Assembly (NCBI RefSeq): GCF_000775995.1
Contig: NZ_CP009227.1
Span: 1,966,296 to 2,030,295, forward strand
From: Treponema sp. OMZ 838
GTDB taxonomy: Bacteria; Spirochaetota; Spirochaetia; Treponematales; Treponemataceae
Reading direction: 5' to 3'
DNA: 64,000 nucleotides
Shown here: one piece after another, positions 1 through 8,001 of the stretch
How positions within the stretch are numbered: position 1 is the first letter of the stretch
Layout of the letters: each line of letters starts with the position of its first letter
The notes under the pieces: generated by a model
Databases searched by the model: none
Seen by the model: the letters and a program-made list of their open reading frames with translations, nothing else
What the model was told of the DNA's origin: nothing
Position numbers and translations under genes: made by a program

Positions 1-774
1 CTGACATACGAAGAGTTTATCCGTTCAATCCCTACGCCGACTACGCTGGCTGTAATTAACATGGATCCGCTCAAGGGTAATGCCGTTTTAGAAATAGACC
101 CTTCCGTTACCTTCTCCATCATCGACCGTCTTTTCGGCGGTACGGGGCAGGGGACAATGGTACAGCGGGAATTAACCGACATCGAAGCCTCTGTTATGGA
201 AGGAGTTATCGTTCGTATCTTGGCGAATATGCGCGAAGCATGGACGCAGGTTATCGACTTGCGCCCCCGCTTGGGTCAGATTGAAACCAATCCGCAGTTC
301 GCGCAGATCGTACCGCCTTCCGAAATGGTTGTTTTGGTTACGCTTGAAACCAAGGTCGGCGAAGAAGAAGGCATGATGAACTTCTGTATTCCCTATATCA
401 CGATAGAGCCGATTATTTCAAAGCTGTCCAGTCAGTTCTGGTTCTCGTCGGTACGCAGAAGTTCGACAACTCAGTATATGGGGGTTTTGAAAGATAAACT
501 TTCTACGGTAGATATGGATGTTGTCGCCGAAGTCGGTTCGTTAAAACTGCCGGTACGGGATGTGCTTAATCTCCGTGCGGGGGATGTAGTACGGCTGACT
601 GATACGAGAGTGGGTCATCCGTTTACGCTCAGCGTCGGCAGCAGAAAGAAGTTCTGGTGTCAGCCCGGCGTTGTGGGAAATAAGGTTGCCGTACAGATAT
701 TGGAAAAGATTGAGGATATCAATCAGGATGAATTTGAAGAGCTAAGTGCTGATCAGGAGGAATTATATGAGTGA
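1..774 (+). CDS. fliM: Flagellar motor switch protein FliM, 5' truncated by window edge
   Basis: The reading frame is open from base 1, and 257 residues are visible. By family length about 90 N-terminal residues, including the CheY-P-binding peptide, lie outside the window. FliM forms the cytoplasmic C-ring that sets flagellar rotation direction. The visible part covers the middle CheC-like domain (for example IDRLFGGTGQ) and a C-terminal SpoA/FliN-like domain (LPVRDVLNLRAGDVVRL). The first in-frame ATG at 61 is internal, because the residues before it (EEFIRSIPTPTTLAVINM) are conserved FliM sequence. The stop overlaps the start of fliY by 8 bases, so the two genes are probably translationally coupled. 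Identity is secure from sequence and from the fliM-fliY-fliO-fliP order. Confidence 0.96.
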   Translation: MTYEEFIRSIPTPTTLAVINMDPLKGNAVLEIDPSVTFSIIDRLFGGTGQGTMVQRELTDIEASVMEGVIVRILANMREAWTQVIDLRPRLGQIETNPQFAQIVPPSEMVVLVTLETKVGEEEGMMNFCIPYITIEPIISKLSSQFWFSSVRRSSTTQYMGVLKDKLSTVDMDVVAEVGSLKLPVRDVLNLRAGDVVRLTDTRVGHPFTLSVGSRKKFWCQPGVVGNKVAVQILEKIEDINQDEFEELSADQEELYE

Positions 775-1912
775 TGGGTCCATTTCTCAGAACGAAATAG
801 ATGCGTTGTTGTCGGGTATGGGCGGTTCTGCCGGTGTGCCTACGGACGGAGCGCTTACACCGGCTCGTCAAGAAGCCTTACAGAAGTTTTTTGACGGGAA
901 TGTTCCCGCACTCTCTGCAAATCTGGATTCGATGACGGGTAAAACCGTCTCCGTGTCCAATCCTGTGATCGAGCTGAGCGGCCGTGAAGCCTTTTTGCAG
1001 AAAGTGCCGGATATGGCGGTTGCCGTTACCATTGATTTTGACGGATCACTGACAGGTGATCACTTGTTTGTGTTGGCTCCCGAATTTGCGGAAAAGCTGG
1101 TAGGGCTTGTAAACAATGAGGAGAGCGTTACAATCGATGATATGGCGCTTTCGGTTATCAGTGAAACCATTGCGCAGTATGTCGGAAAAGAAATCAGCGC
1201 GTTTGACGGTCAAGATATTAAAGGTGTTACCAATATGCCTGCCGAAGCTCATCATGTGCCCAAGGCAATGGTACGGCTTTCTCAGGACTTTGCACTTTTA
1301 ACATATTCGGTTACAATTGATGATGCAACTTTTAATTTATGGGAGATTATCTCCAAAAAAACAGCGGAACAACTTGCCGATAAATTAAGCAATATGGAGA
1401 GCGCTTCGCCGGTAACACCTGTGCAGCCTATTCCCGCACAGCCTGTTCTTGATCAGGGAGGCGCAATGGGGGCAATGAATATGCCGATGAACGGAATGAA
1501 TGGAATGCCGCAAATGGGTCAGCAACCGATGGGCATGGGAATGCAAATGCAAGGCGGAGTACAGGCTCAGGGCGGAATGGTGATGCCCGGTATGAACCCG
1601 AATGTACAATCCGTGCAATTTTCTCCCCTGTTAAACGGAGTAACTGAATCGGAACAGGGAAATATCGGGCTGATTATGGACGTGTTCATGGAAATGACCG
1701 TTGAACTCGGCCGTACCCGCAAGATGATTAAAGAAATTTTAAGCATGGGTGAAGGGCATATTATCGAATTGGATAAGCTTGCCGGTGAACCGGTTGATAT
1801 ATTAGTTAATCATAAACCGATTGCAAAAGGGGAAGTCGTCGTTATCGATGAAAATTTTGGTGTCCGCGTTACCGAAATTTTGTCGCCGGCTGAACGTATT
1901 AGCGATACATAG
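767..1912 (+). CDS. fliY: Flagellar motor switch phosphatase FliY
   Basis: 381 residues. The ATG at 767 is chosen because AGGAGG lies at 755-760, six bases upstream, and because the protein then starts with SDGSISQNEIDALLSG, the EIDALLSG peptide typical of FliM/FliY N-termini. A CheC-like middle domain follows, where Asp/Glu/Asn residues would support CheY-P phosphatase activity. About 60 residues rich in Met, Gly and Gln come next (coded by roughly 1430-1610), and the protein ends in a FliN/SpoA domain (VELGRTRKMIKEIL, LDKLAGEPVDILVN). FliY replaces or supplements FliN in the C-ring of spirochetes and Gram-positives. It overlaps fliM by 8 bases. The Met-rich linker is longer and simpler in composition than I expect for the family. 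Confidence 0.95.
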   Translation: MSDGSISQNEIDALLSGMGGSAGVPTDGALTPARQEALQKFFDGNVPALSANLDSMTGKTVSVSNPVIELSGREAFLQKVPDMAVAVTIDFDGSLTGDHLFVLAPEFAEKLVGLVNNEESVTIDDMALSVISETIAQYVGKEISAFDGQDIKGVTNMPAEAHHVPKAMVRLSQDFALLTYSVTIDDATFNLWEIISKKTAEQLADKLSNMESASPVTPVQPIPAQPVLDQGGAMGAMNMPMNGMNGMPQMGQQPMGMGMQMQGGVQAQGGMVMPGMNPNVQSVQFSPLLNGVTESEQGNIGLIMDVFMEMTVELGRTRKMIKEILSMGEGHIIELDKLAGEPVDILVNHKPIAKGEVVVIDENFGVRVTEILSPAERISDT

Positions 1913-1968
1913 CGGATCTGTGAGTACGGCTTTTGCATACTGCGGCCGTAGAGCACATGGGGTGGGAA

Positions 1969-2658
1969 ATGTATAGCAGCTTTTATAAAAGTATATTATT
2001 CTCTTTTCTTTTACTCTGCAGCGCCGTGTGTGCGTTTGCGGATAACGGAACAGCAGCAGAAGCCGGTAATCCGGCTGTCTCTCAGATATCACCTGTAGAG
2101 ACTAATATTGTTTTACAGACGGATGAATCGGCATTGCCGGTACAAGATGTACCTGCACCTCGAGCTTCAAGAAGTTCAACTTTTTTTCTGTTGTTTCAGC
2201 TGATCATATCATTAGCGGTTGTGTGTGCGCTCATTTATGGAGTGCTGTATTTTATCCGGCGTTCAAAGCAATTTACCGCCGCAGATGATCCTTTCTTAAA
2301 GAATGTTGCCAATTTACCGCTTGCGCCTAATAAAACTCTCCACATTGTGACTCTTATTGATAAAGCATATTTAATCGGCGCATCGGATGCTTCGTTGTCG
2401 CTGATTGCGGAAATCACCGATAAAGAGCTCATCGATGCGATGAATCTGCACGCGGCGCAAACACCCGGTCCAAAGCAGAGCTTCAACTCATTGTTGCATA
2501 CCTTTTTTCCTGCAGCAAAACCAAAGGAAGCCGATGCGAATCCCTTCGACTCGTTTTTAGCTAAGCAGCGGGGACGTCTGCAAAATTCAGGTGCGGTGCA
2601 GGAGAACGGAACTCCACGAGAGACGGAAATCGGCGGCACGGGGAGGGAAGGCCGATGA
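1969..2658 (+). CDS. fliO: FliO/FliZ-like flagellar export component
   Basis: 229 residues from the ATG at 1969; an in-frame ATG at 1957 is the alternative. The N-terminus is a signal-like hydrophobic stretch ending ...AVCAFADNG. A short periplasmic region and a second membrane segment around residues 65-90 (TFFLLFQLIISLAVVCALIYGVLYF) follow, then a basic cytoplasmic domain with the FliO-type pattern VANLPLAPNKTLHIVTL. FliO helps assemble the FliP ring of the type III export gate. Annotations of treponemes usually call this gene fliZ. The 3' end overlaps fliP by 4 bases (ATGA). Assignment rests on topology, position and the short conserved cytoplasmic motif; sequence conservation in this family is weak. 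Confidence 0.85.
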   Translation: MYSSFYKSILFSFLLLCSAVCAFADNGTAAEAGNPAVSQISPVETNIVLQTDESALPVQDVPAPRASRSSTFFLLFQLIISLAVVCALIYGVLYFIRRSKQFTAADDPFLKNVANLPLAPNKTLHIVTLIDKAYLIGASDASLSLIAEITDKELIDAMNLHAAQTPGPKQSFNSLLHTFFPAAKPKEADANPFDSFLAKQRGRLQNSGAVQENGTPRETEIGGTGREGR

Positions 2659-3464
2659 AAAAACTTGCACTATGTATTGCGTGTATCTGCTTGTTTTGTA
2701 TTCCGGTAACACTGTCCGCGCAGAGCAATACCGGTACCTCACAGACCGGGCGTACCGAAATAGACGCAACCCGTCAGGCAACCCGTATTCCCTTTGTCAA
2801 CCTAAATATCCGCGAACCTCAAAATAATCAGGAAGTAGCGTTTTCCATTCAGCTGCTTCTGTTAATAACACTGATTACCCTTGCGCCGAGTATTCTCCTT
2901 TTGATGACATCGTTCTTGCGGCTCAGTATTGCGCTTGACTTTATTAAGCGTGCGCTGTCGCTGCAGCAGGTACCGCCGACGCAGGTACTCAACGGCATTG
3001 CTCTTTTTTTGACGATTTTTATCATGTGGCCGACTTTAACGGAAATATACGATAAATCGTTTAAGCCGATGGCAGACGGGCAAATCAATATCGAAACCGC
3101 TTATACCGAAGCGGAAAAACCGTTGCGTCTCTTTATGTATAAACAGATGGCGCATGATCCCTCTCATATCAGACTCTGTATGTCGCTTGCCCGTATGGAA
3201 AAACCCAATACACTCGCCGACGTTCCTACTCATGTGTTAATCCCTGCATTTATCCTGCACGAGTTAACCATTGCTTTTCAGATAGGCATCTTCCTTTATT
3301 TGCCGTTTATCATCATCGACATGGTGGTTGCAAGTATTCTAATGTCGATGGGTATGATCATGCTGCCGCCGGTGCAAATTTCGATGCCGTTTAAGCTGAT
3401 TTTATTTATACTGGTTGACGGCTGGAATTTGTTGGTCGGTCAACTCTTTCAGTCGTTCTTGTAG
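2655..3464 (+). CDS. fliP: Flagellar export gate protein FliP
   Basis: 269 residues, a normal length. A cleavable signal peptide (LALCIACICLFCIPVTLSAQ) is followed by four membrane helices. FliP hallmarks are present: LITLITLAPSILLLMTSFLRL near the middle, QQVPPTQVLNGIALFLT, and the C-terminal IIIDMVVASILMSMGMIMLPP. FliP with FliQ and FliR builds the core export gate in the inner membrane. The start ATG overlaps the fliO stop (ATGA), so coupling is likely. Unlike its neighbours, it is separated from fliQ by about 180 bases full of hairpins. Confidence 0.97.
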   Translation: MKKLALCIACICLFCIPVTLSAQSNTGTSQTGRTEIDATRQATRIPFVNLNIREPQNNQEVAFSIQLLLLITLITLAPSILLLMTSFLRLSIALDFIKRALSLQQVPPTQVLNGIALFLTIFIMWPTLTEIYDKSFKPMADGQINIETAYTEAEKPLRLFMYKQMAHDPSHIRLCMSLARMEKPNTLADVPTHVLIPAFILHELTIAFQIGIFLYLPFIIIDMVVASILMSMGMIMLPPVQISMPFKLILFILVDGWNLLVGQLFQSFL

Positions 3465-3481
3465 AAGTAAAAAGGAGGAGT

Positions 3482-3627
3482 GTAAATAAAAGCCGTACAA
3501 ATAGCACGGCTTTTATTTACCCAAGTTTGCTCAAGTGCAAACTTGTATATCATCTGCACGTTCTCACTTCGTTGCGAACGTGCGTAAAAAGTCAATCGAA
3601 AGTTGATACTTTCTTCTTGACTTTTTA
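3482..3627. repeat. Run of four inverted repeats between fliP and fliQ
   Basis: Four consecutive stem-loops fill the gap. (a) A perfect 15-bp stem with arms 3482-3496 and 3506-3520 and a 9-base loop. (b) A 9-bp stem, 3522-3530 with 3537-3545. (c) An 8-bp stem, 3556-3563 with 3576-3583. (d) An 11-bp stem, 3585-3595 with 3617-3627, enclosing a 6-bp hairpin at 3598-3603/3608-3613. The last arm ends two bases before the fliQ Shine-Dalgarno. No arm has a clean terminator T-tract. Possible roles are RNA processing, attenuation or a dispersed repeat; the sequence alone does not decide. Confidence 0.9.
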
Positions 3628-3641
3628 TGGGAGGAAAAACG

Positions 3642-3914
3642 ATGAGTATCGGGATGATTGTCAGTCTCTTGCGTGAGGGTGTTTTTCAGGTATTTATATT
3701 AGCCGCCCCCATTCTGCTGGCTGCATTAGTTGTCGGTTTAATCGTAGCAATTTTTCAGGCGACCACCTCCATTCAGGAACAGACGCTTACCTTTGTACCG
3801 AAAATTTTGACTATTTTGGGTATGCTTGCGCTTTTGGGCGGCTGGATGATCAGCGTATTGCGGGATTATACCGTCCGCCTTTTTGACATTATTCCTCAGC
3901 TGGTGCAAGGTTAG
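3642..3914 (+). CDS. fliQ: Flagellar export gate protein FliQ
   Basis: 90 residues, the standard FliQ length, with two membrane helices (LAAPILLAALVVGLIVAIFQ and ILTILGMLALLGGWMISVL) flanking the conserved ATTSIQEQTLTFVPK loop. The ATG at 3642 is preferred over 3627 because GGAGG at 3630-3634 sits seven bases upstream. It is part of the FliPQR export gate. The Shine-Dalgarno lies directly after the distal arm of the hairpin run, so folding of that RNA could affect its access. Confidence 0.96.
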   Translation: MSIGMIVSLLREGVFQVFILAAPILLAALVVGLIVAIFQATTSIQEQTLTFVPKILTILGMLALLGGWMISVLRDYTVRLFDIIPQLVQG

Positions 3915-3937
3915 TTTCCTCGTAGGCGGCGTGAATA

Positions 3938-4737
3938 ATGGAACCTAACCCCTTCTCTTTTTTACTTGTTAAGGCTCCTCTCTTTTTTTGGTATGCGTAC
4001 GGATATTCGCGATGATTTCTACGACGCCGCTTCTTTCGACGAGGGCGGTGCCGCGCATTGCAAAGATTTCGCTGGCGGGATTAATCGGTTTTTTGGTGAT
4101 GCCGGTTGCCTATGGTTCCCCGCTGGACGTGCAAGGATTTAATCTTGACTATGTGCTGCTTGTTGTCGGCGAAGCGCTGCTCGGAGTGCTGACCGGCTTT
4201 TTTATCAGCATTATCTTTGCCTCGTTTAGTACGGCCGGTCAATTTTTTTCGTATCAAATGGGATTCGGCGCATCGGAAGTGTATGATGCACTTGCTCAAA
4301 TTGAAAATCCGCTGATGGGACAATTTTTAAATTTTATTGCAGTGCTGCTTTTTTTGCAGATTAAGGGATTCCAGACGTTGTTTTTAGGCGGTATGGTTCG
4401 CAGCTTTCAGTCGATCAACTGTTTTATGTTTCTGGAAAAACGGGAATTGCTTGCTTCATTTCTTATAACAAATCTTAGCAGTCTTTTCTTAAATGCAATG
4501 ATGATTGCACTGCCGGTGATGGGAACGCTCTTTTTAGTGCATGTTTCGATGGGCTTGCTGTCAAAGGCCGCGCCGCAGATGAACCTTTTATCGGAAGGTT
4601 TCCCGATAACCATTTTGCTGACCTTCTTTCTTTTAACCGTTTCGCTGCCGTTTATGGCAAATTTATTTGTACGGATTATGGAAAACGGATTCGCGGCATT
4701 TGAGTCGCTTCTGGGCCGTGTCGCCGGAGGTGTATAG
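3938..4737 (+). CDS. fliR: Flagellar export gate protein FliR, frame broken by a T7 tract
   Basis: From the ATG at 3938 (AGGCGG 8 bases upstream) the frame reads [17 protein letters not shown], a good FliR N-terminus. It then shifts at the T7 run 3983-3989. Adding one T gives ...[22 protein letters not shown] and an uninterrupted 266-residue FliR. As written, the downstream frame is open only from about 3973, with a TTG at 3988 as its first possible start, which would delete the first membrane-entry segment. The rest is intact, with several membrane helices and the usual [16 protein letters not shown]-terminus. FliR completes the FliPQR gate. Either one base was lost in sequencing or the tract is a real slippage site. 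Confidence 0.88.
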
Positions 4738-4738
4738 G

Positions 4739-5890
4739 ATGCGGAAACTTGTGATGGAGACTGCAAGCGGATATACCGAACAGAACTTTTTTATTGACTT
4801 GCAGTGGTTTGCAGCAGAGGATGAAGGACGTACCGAAGACCCAACCGACTATAAGATACGTAAAGCCCGTGAAGAAGGACGTGTCGCAAAAAGTCAGGAT
4901 ATCAATGCCGCTTTGGTAATGCTTTTTCCCGCCGGAGCCCTGATCTTCCTTTCTTCCTTTTTTTTGGAAGAGTGTATGGAAATCCTCCGCTTCTTTTTTT
5001 TGCGGAGTACACAGGCTGATATTCGTAGCGGTATTTGGTTCGGAATCTTTGTGCAATATTTTTTAAAGCTTGCGCTCCCGCTTGCACTTATTGCAATGAT
5101 TGCAGGTGTGATTGCCAATATCCTTCAAAATAACGGTTTTTTATTTTCTACTAAACCCATTCAACCTCAGTTTAATAAGATTGTTCCCAATTTTATGCGT
5201 TTTTTTAAGCGGGCACTTTTTTCTGCGGAAGGGTTATTCAATTTTGCAAAGTCGTTGACAAAGGTTGTCGTATTGGTATTTGTTGCCTTTTTGATGATAC
5301 GGGCAAACCTGCCTCATTTTATCGAATTGCTAACGGTGAGTTTTCCCCAGGCGATTTTTTTTATCGCGGGACTTGCCGCAAAATTACTCGCAACCGCTGC
5401 TCTACTGCTGTTGATTCTGGCAATCCCCGACTATTTTTTTCAGCGTAAGCAATTTATCGATTCGCTGAAGATGACAAAGCAGGAAATAAAAGAAGAATAC
5501 AAGGAGTTGGAAGGAGATCCGCAGGTTAAGGGGAGGATCCGGCAGCAAATGCAGGCAATCCTTTCCCAAAATGCAATCCGCAATGTGCCAAAGGCCGATG
5601 TCGTTATTACAAACCCGACGCACTTCGCTATTGCAATGCAGTGGGATTCAAAAACGATGGCGGCGCCGATGGTGCTGGCCAAAGGTGCCGATGCGATGGC
5701 GCAGAGGATAAAGGCAATCGCCCGCGAGCATAATATTCCATTAATAGAAAACAAGCCGCTTGCCCGTGCGCTCTATGCTAAAGTTCAAATCGGTGATATA
5801 ATACCGGAGGAATATTATCGGGCGCTTTCGTTAGTGTTTGCAGAAGTGTACACCCTCAACAATAAAAAACAGGAATTTTATAGAAGATAG
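4739..5890 (+). CDS. flhB: Flagellar export switch protein FlhB
   Basis: 383 residues from the ATG at 4739, with GGAGG at 4726-4730 (8 bases upstream); the in-frame ATG at 4667 lies inside fliR and is rejected. FlhB signatures are ERTEDPT-like GRTEDPTDYKIRKAREEG near the N-terminus, four membrane helices, and the autocleavage motif NPTH at residues 292-295 with VVIT before it. The cytoplasmic tail includes KADVVIT and ENKPLARALY. Cleavage between N292 and P293 would switch substrate specificity from rod/hook to filament proteins. About 17 extra residues before the conserved N-terminus resemble those of other treponemal FlhB. The gene starts two bases after fliR ends. Confidence 0.96.
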   Translation: MRKLVMETASGYTEQNFFIDLQWFAAEDEGRTEDPTDYKIRKAREEGRVAKSQDINAALVMLFPAGALIFLSSFFLEECMEILRFFFLRSTQADIRSGIWFGIFVQYFLKLALPLALIAMIAGVIANILQNNGFLFSTKPIQPQFNKIVPNFMRFFKRALFSAEGLFNFAKSLTKVVVLVFVAFLMIRANLPHFIELLTVSFPQAIFFIAGLAAKLLATAALLLLILAIPDYFFQRKQFIDSLKMTKQEIKEEYKELEGDPQVKGRIRQQMQAILSQNAIRNVPKADVVITNPTHFAIAMQWDSKTMAAPMVLAKGADAMAQRIKAIAREHNIPLIENKPLARALYAKVQIGDIIPEEYYRALSLVFAEVYTLNNKKQEFYRR

Positions 5891-5892
5891 TC

Positions 5893-8001
5893 ATGGCAGC
5901 AAAAAAGTATAATATCGATATCGCAGTTGCATTTACCGTCATCCTCATGGTGCTGATGTTTATTATCCCGCTTCCTACCGTGTTGCTTGATTTTTTTATG
6001 GCGTTGAACCTTACATTCAGCCTTGTCGTATTGTTGATTGTATTGTTTACCGCACGTGCTACCGACTTTTCGGTCTTCCCTTCATTATTGCTGCTTAGCA
6101 CTATTTTCGGATTAGTGCTGAACGTGTCTTCTACCCGCCTTATTCTTTCAAAGGGAGAAGCCTTTGACGGAGCGATGATACGGGCATTCAGTTCATTTGT
6201 TATCGGCTCGACCGGCAGTCAAGGTCTTGTTATCGGCTTTGTCATCTTTATCATCCTTATTGCGGTACAGGCTTTTGTTATTACGAAAGGCGCTAAGCGG
6301 GTTGCCGAGGTTTCCGCCCGTTTTAAACTCGACTCTCATCCGACAAAGAGTATGTCCATCGATGCCGAATACAATGCGGGTATTATTACCGATGAAGAAG
6401 CCCGGAAGAAAAAAGAGCAGCTGCAGCGGGAAGACGACTTTTACGGCGCGATGGACGGTGCGAATCAGTTTGTGTCAGGTAACGTAAAAGTCGGTATTTT
6501 TATTACGGTTATCAACGTTATTGCCGGTTTGATTATTGGGATGGTGTTCCGGACTGAATCTTTTTCCAACGCACTGCGTACCTATACGACGTTGACTATC
6601 GGAGACGGCTTGCTTGCGCAGCTGCCTTCCCTCTTTTTGTCGGTAGCAACCGGCTTGCTGGTTACCCGTATGATCGACGAAGGGTCATTCGGGCAGGATA
6701 TTAAAAAGCAGTTTTCCCAAATCGGGTGGATTTACTTTGTTGCTGCCGGTACGCTTGCTATTATGGGCGTACTGCCCGGATTTCCTCATGTTGTGTTATT
6801 TATTATCGCGTTTGTTTTGGCTTTTGTCGGCTGGAGAATCATCAAAGAAGAACAGACATTTAAAGCCGGTAAAGAAAAGCAAAAGCAGGCTGCGCAAAAA
6901 CAGGCTGGGCAGCAGCGCACAGGAAGCGGAGGAGAGCCTGGGGCTGCCGGAGAAATTGCTCCCATCGTACCGCTTGATCCTTTGTCACTGGAGCTCGGCT
7001 ATGCGCTGATTCCGCTTGTCGATAAGGACAAGGGTGCGGAACTGCTTGAGCGTATTACGCGCATTCGGCGGGAGGCTGCCCTTGACCTCGGTTTGGTTGC
7101 CCCGCGCATCCGTATTATCGATAATATGCGGCTTGAACCGAGTGAATATTGTTTTAAGATTAGGGGCGTAGAAGTGGCGCGGGGAAAAATCCGTATGGGT
7201 TGGTACCTCGGTATAAACCCCGGCGGCGTTTCCGAAGAAATTGCCGGCGAGCGTACTGTCGATCCTACCTTCGGCTTACCCGCTGTGTGGATATCCGAGG
7301 AAAACCGCGACCGAGCCGAGCGAGCCGGTTATACCGTGGTAGATCCTCCTGCGATTATCGCGACGCACCTCACTGAGGTGATTAAAAAGCACGCAGCCGA
7401 AATTCTCGGACGGCAGGAAGTGCAAGGTATTATGGATGCGCTGCGCAAAGACTATCCTGCGGTTATCGACGAAGTGGCAAAGGTATGCAGCCTCGGTGAG
7501 GTACAGAAGGTCTTGCAAGGCCTTTTGCGGGAACAGGTATCTATCCGTAACACAATCGTTATTTTGGAAACGCTTGCAGATTTCCGCCCGATTACTCCCG
7601 AAATTGTGCGTCTTGTTGAAAGGGTTCGACAGGCGCTTGGCAGGCAGATATGCTTGCAGTACGCCGATGAAAATAAAACGCTTCATGTTCTGACGATTGA
7701 ACCTTCACTTGCTCAAAAAATTATTGAAAGCAGAATAGATACGGTGAATGGGCCGATGGCGGCTCTTGAACCGTCTGAGCAGCGGATGTGGATACGCTCG
7801 CTTATTCAAGCAGTTACAACGGTACAGAAAAACGGCTTTCTGCCTATTGTATTGGCGCCCGAAGCATCCTCTCGTGTTTTGATTAAAAATTCAACCGATA
7901 GGGAGATTCCTGATCTTGTTGTACTCTCCATCCCCGAAATTGCGAAAGACATACAGGTTGAAGTGATCGGTGAGATAAAATTGGAGCAGGATAAAAACTA
8001 A
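5893..8001 (+). CDS. flhA: Flagellar export apparatus protein FlhA
   Basis: 702 residues, normal for FlhA. The N-terminal half has about eight membrane helices and the FHIPEP-type loop (DAEYNAGIITDEEARKKKEQ, DFYGAMDGANQFV). A charged Gln/Lys linker (coded around 6860-6930) leads to the cytoplasmic ring domain with PPAIIATHLTEVIKKHAAEI, which binds chaperone-substrate complexes. FlhA is the large nonameric ring of the export gate. It begins two bases after flhB, and its TAA shares a base with the flhF ATG at 8001. Confidence 0.97.
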   Translation: MAAKKYNIDIAVAFTVILMVLMFIIPLPTVLLDFFMALNLTFSLVVLLIVLFTARATDFSVFPSLLLLSTIFGLVLNVSSTRLILSKGEAFDGAMIRAFSSFVIGSTGSQGLVIGFVIFIILIAVQAFVITKGAKRVAEVSARFKLDSHPTKSMSIDAEYNAGIITDEEARKKKEQLQREDDFYGAMDGANQFVSGNVKVGIFITVINVIAGLIIGMVFRTESFSNALRTYTTLTIGDGLLAQLPSLFLSVATGLLVTRMIDEGSFGQDIKKQFSQIGWIYFVAAGTLAIMGVLPGFPHVVLFIIAFVLAFVGWRIIKEEQTFKAGKEKQKQAAQKQAGQQRTGSGGEPGAAGEIAPIVPLDPLSLELGYALIPLVDKDKGAELLERITRIRREAALDLGLVAPRIRIIDNMRLEPSEYCFKIRGVEVARGKIRMGWYLGINPGGVSEEIAGERTVDPTFGLPAVWISEENRDRAERAGYTVVDPPAIIATHLTEVIKKHAAEILGRQEVQGIMDALRKDYPAVIDEVAKVCSLGEVQKVLQGLLREQVSIRNTIVILETLADFRPITPEIVRLVERVRQALGRQICLQYADENKTLHVLTIEPSLAQKIIESRIDTVNGPMAALEPSEQRMWIRSLIQAVTTVQKNGFLPIVLAPEASSRVLIKNSTDREIPDLVVLSIPEIAKDIQVEVIGEIKLEQDKN

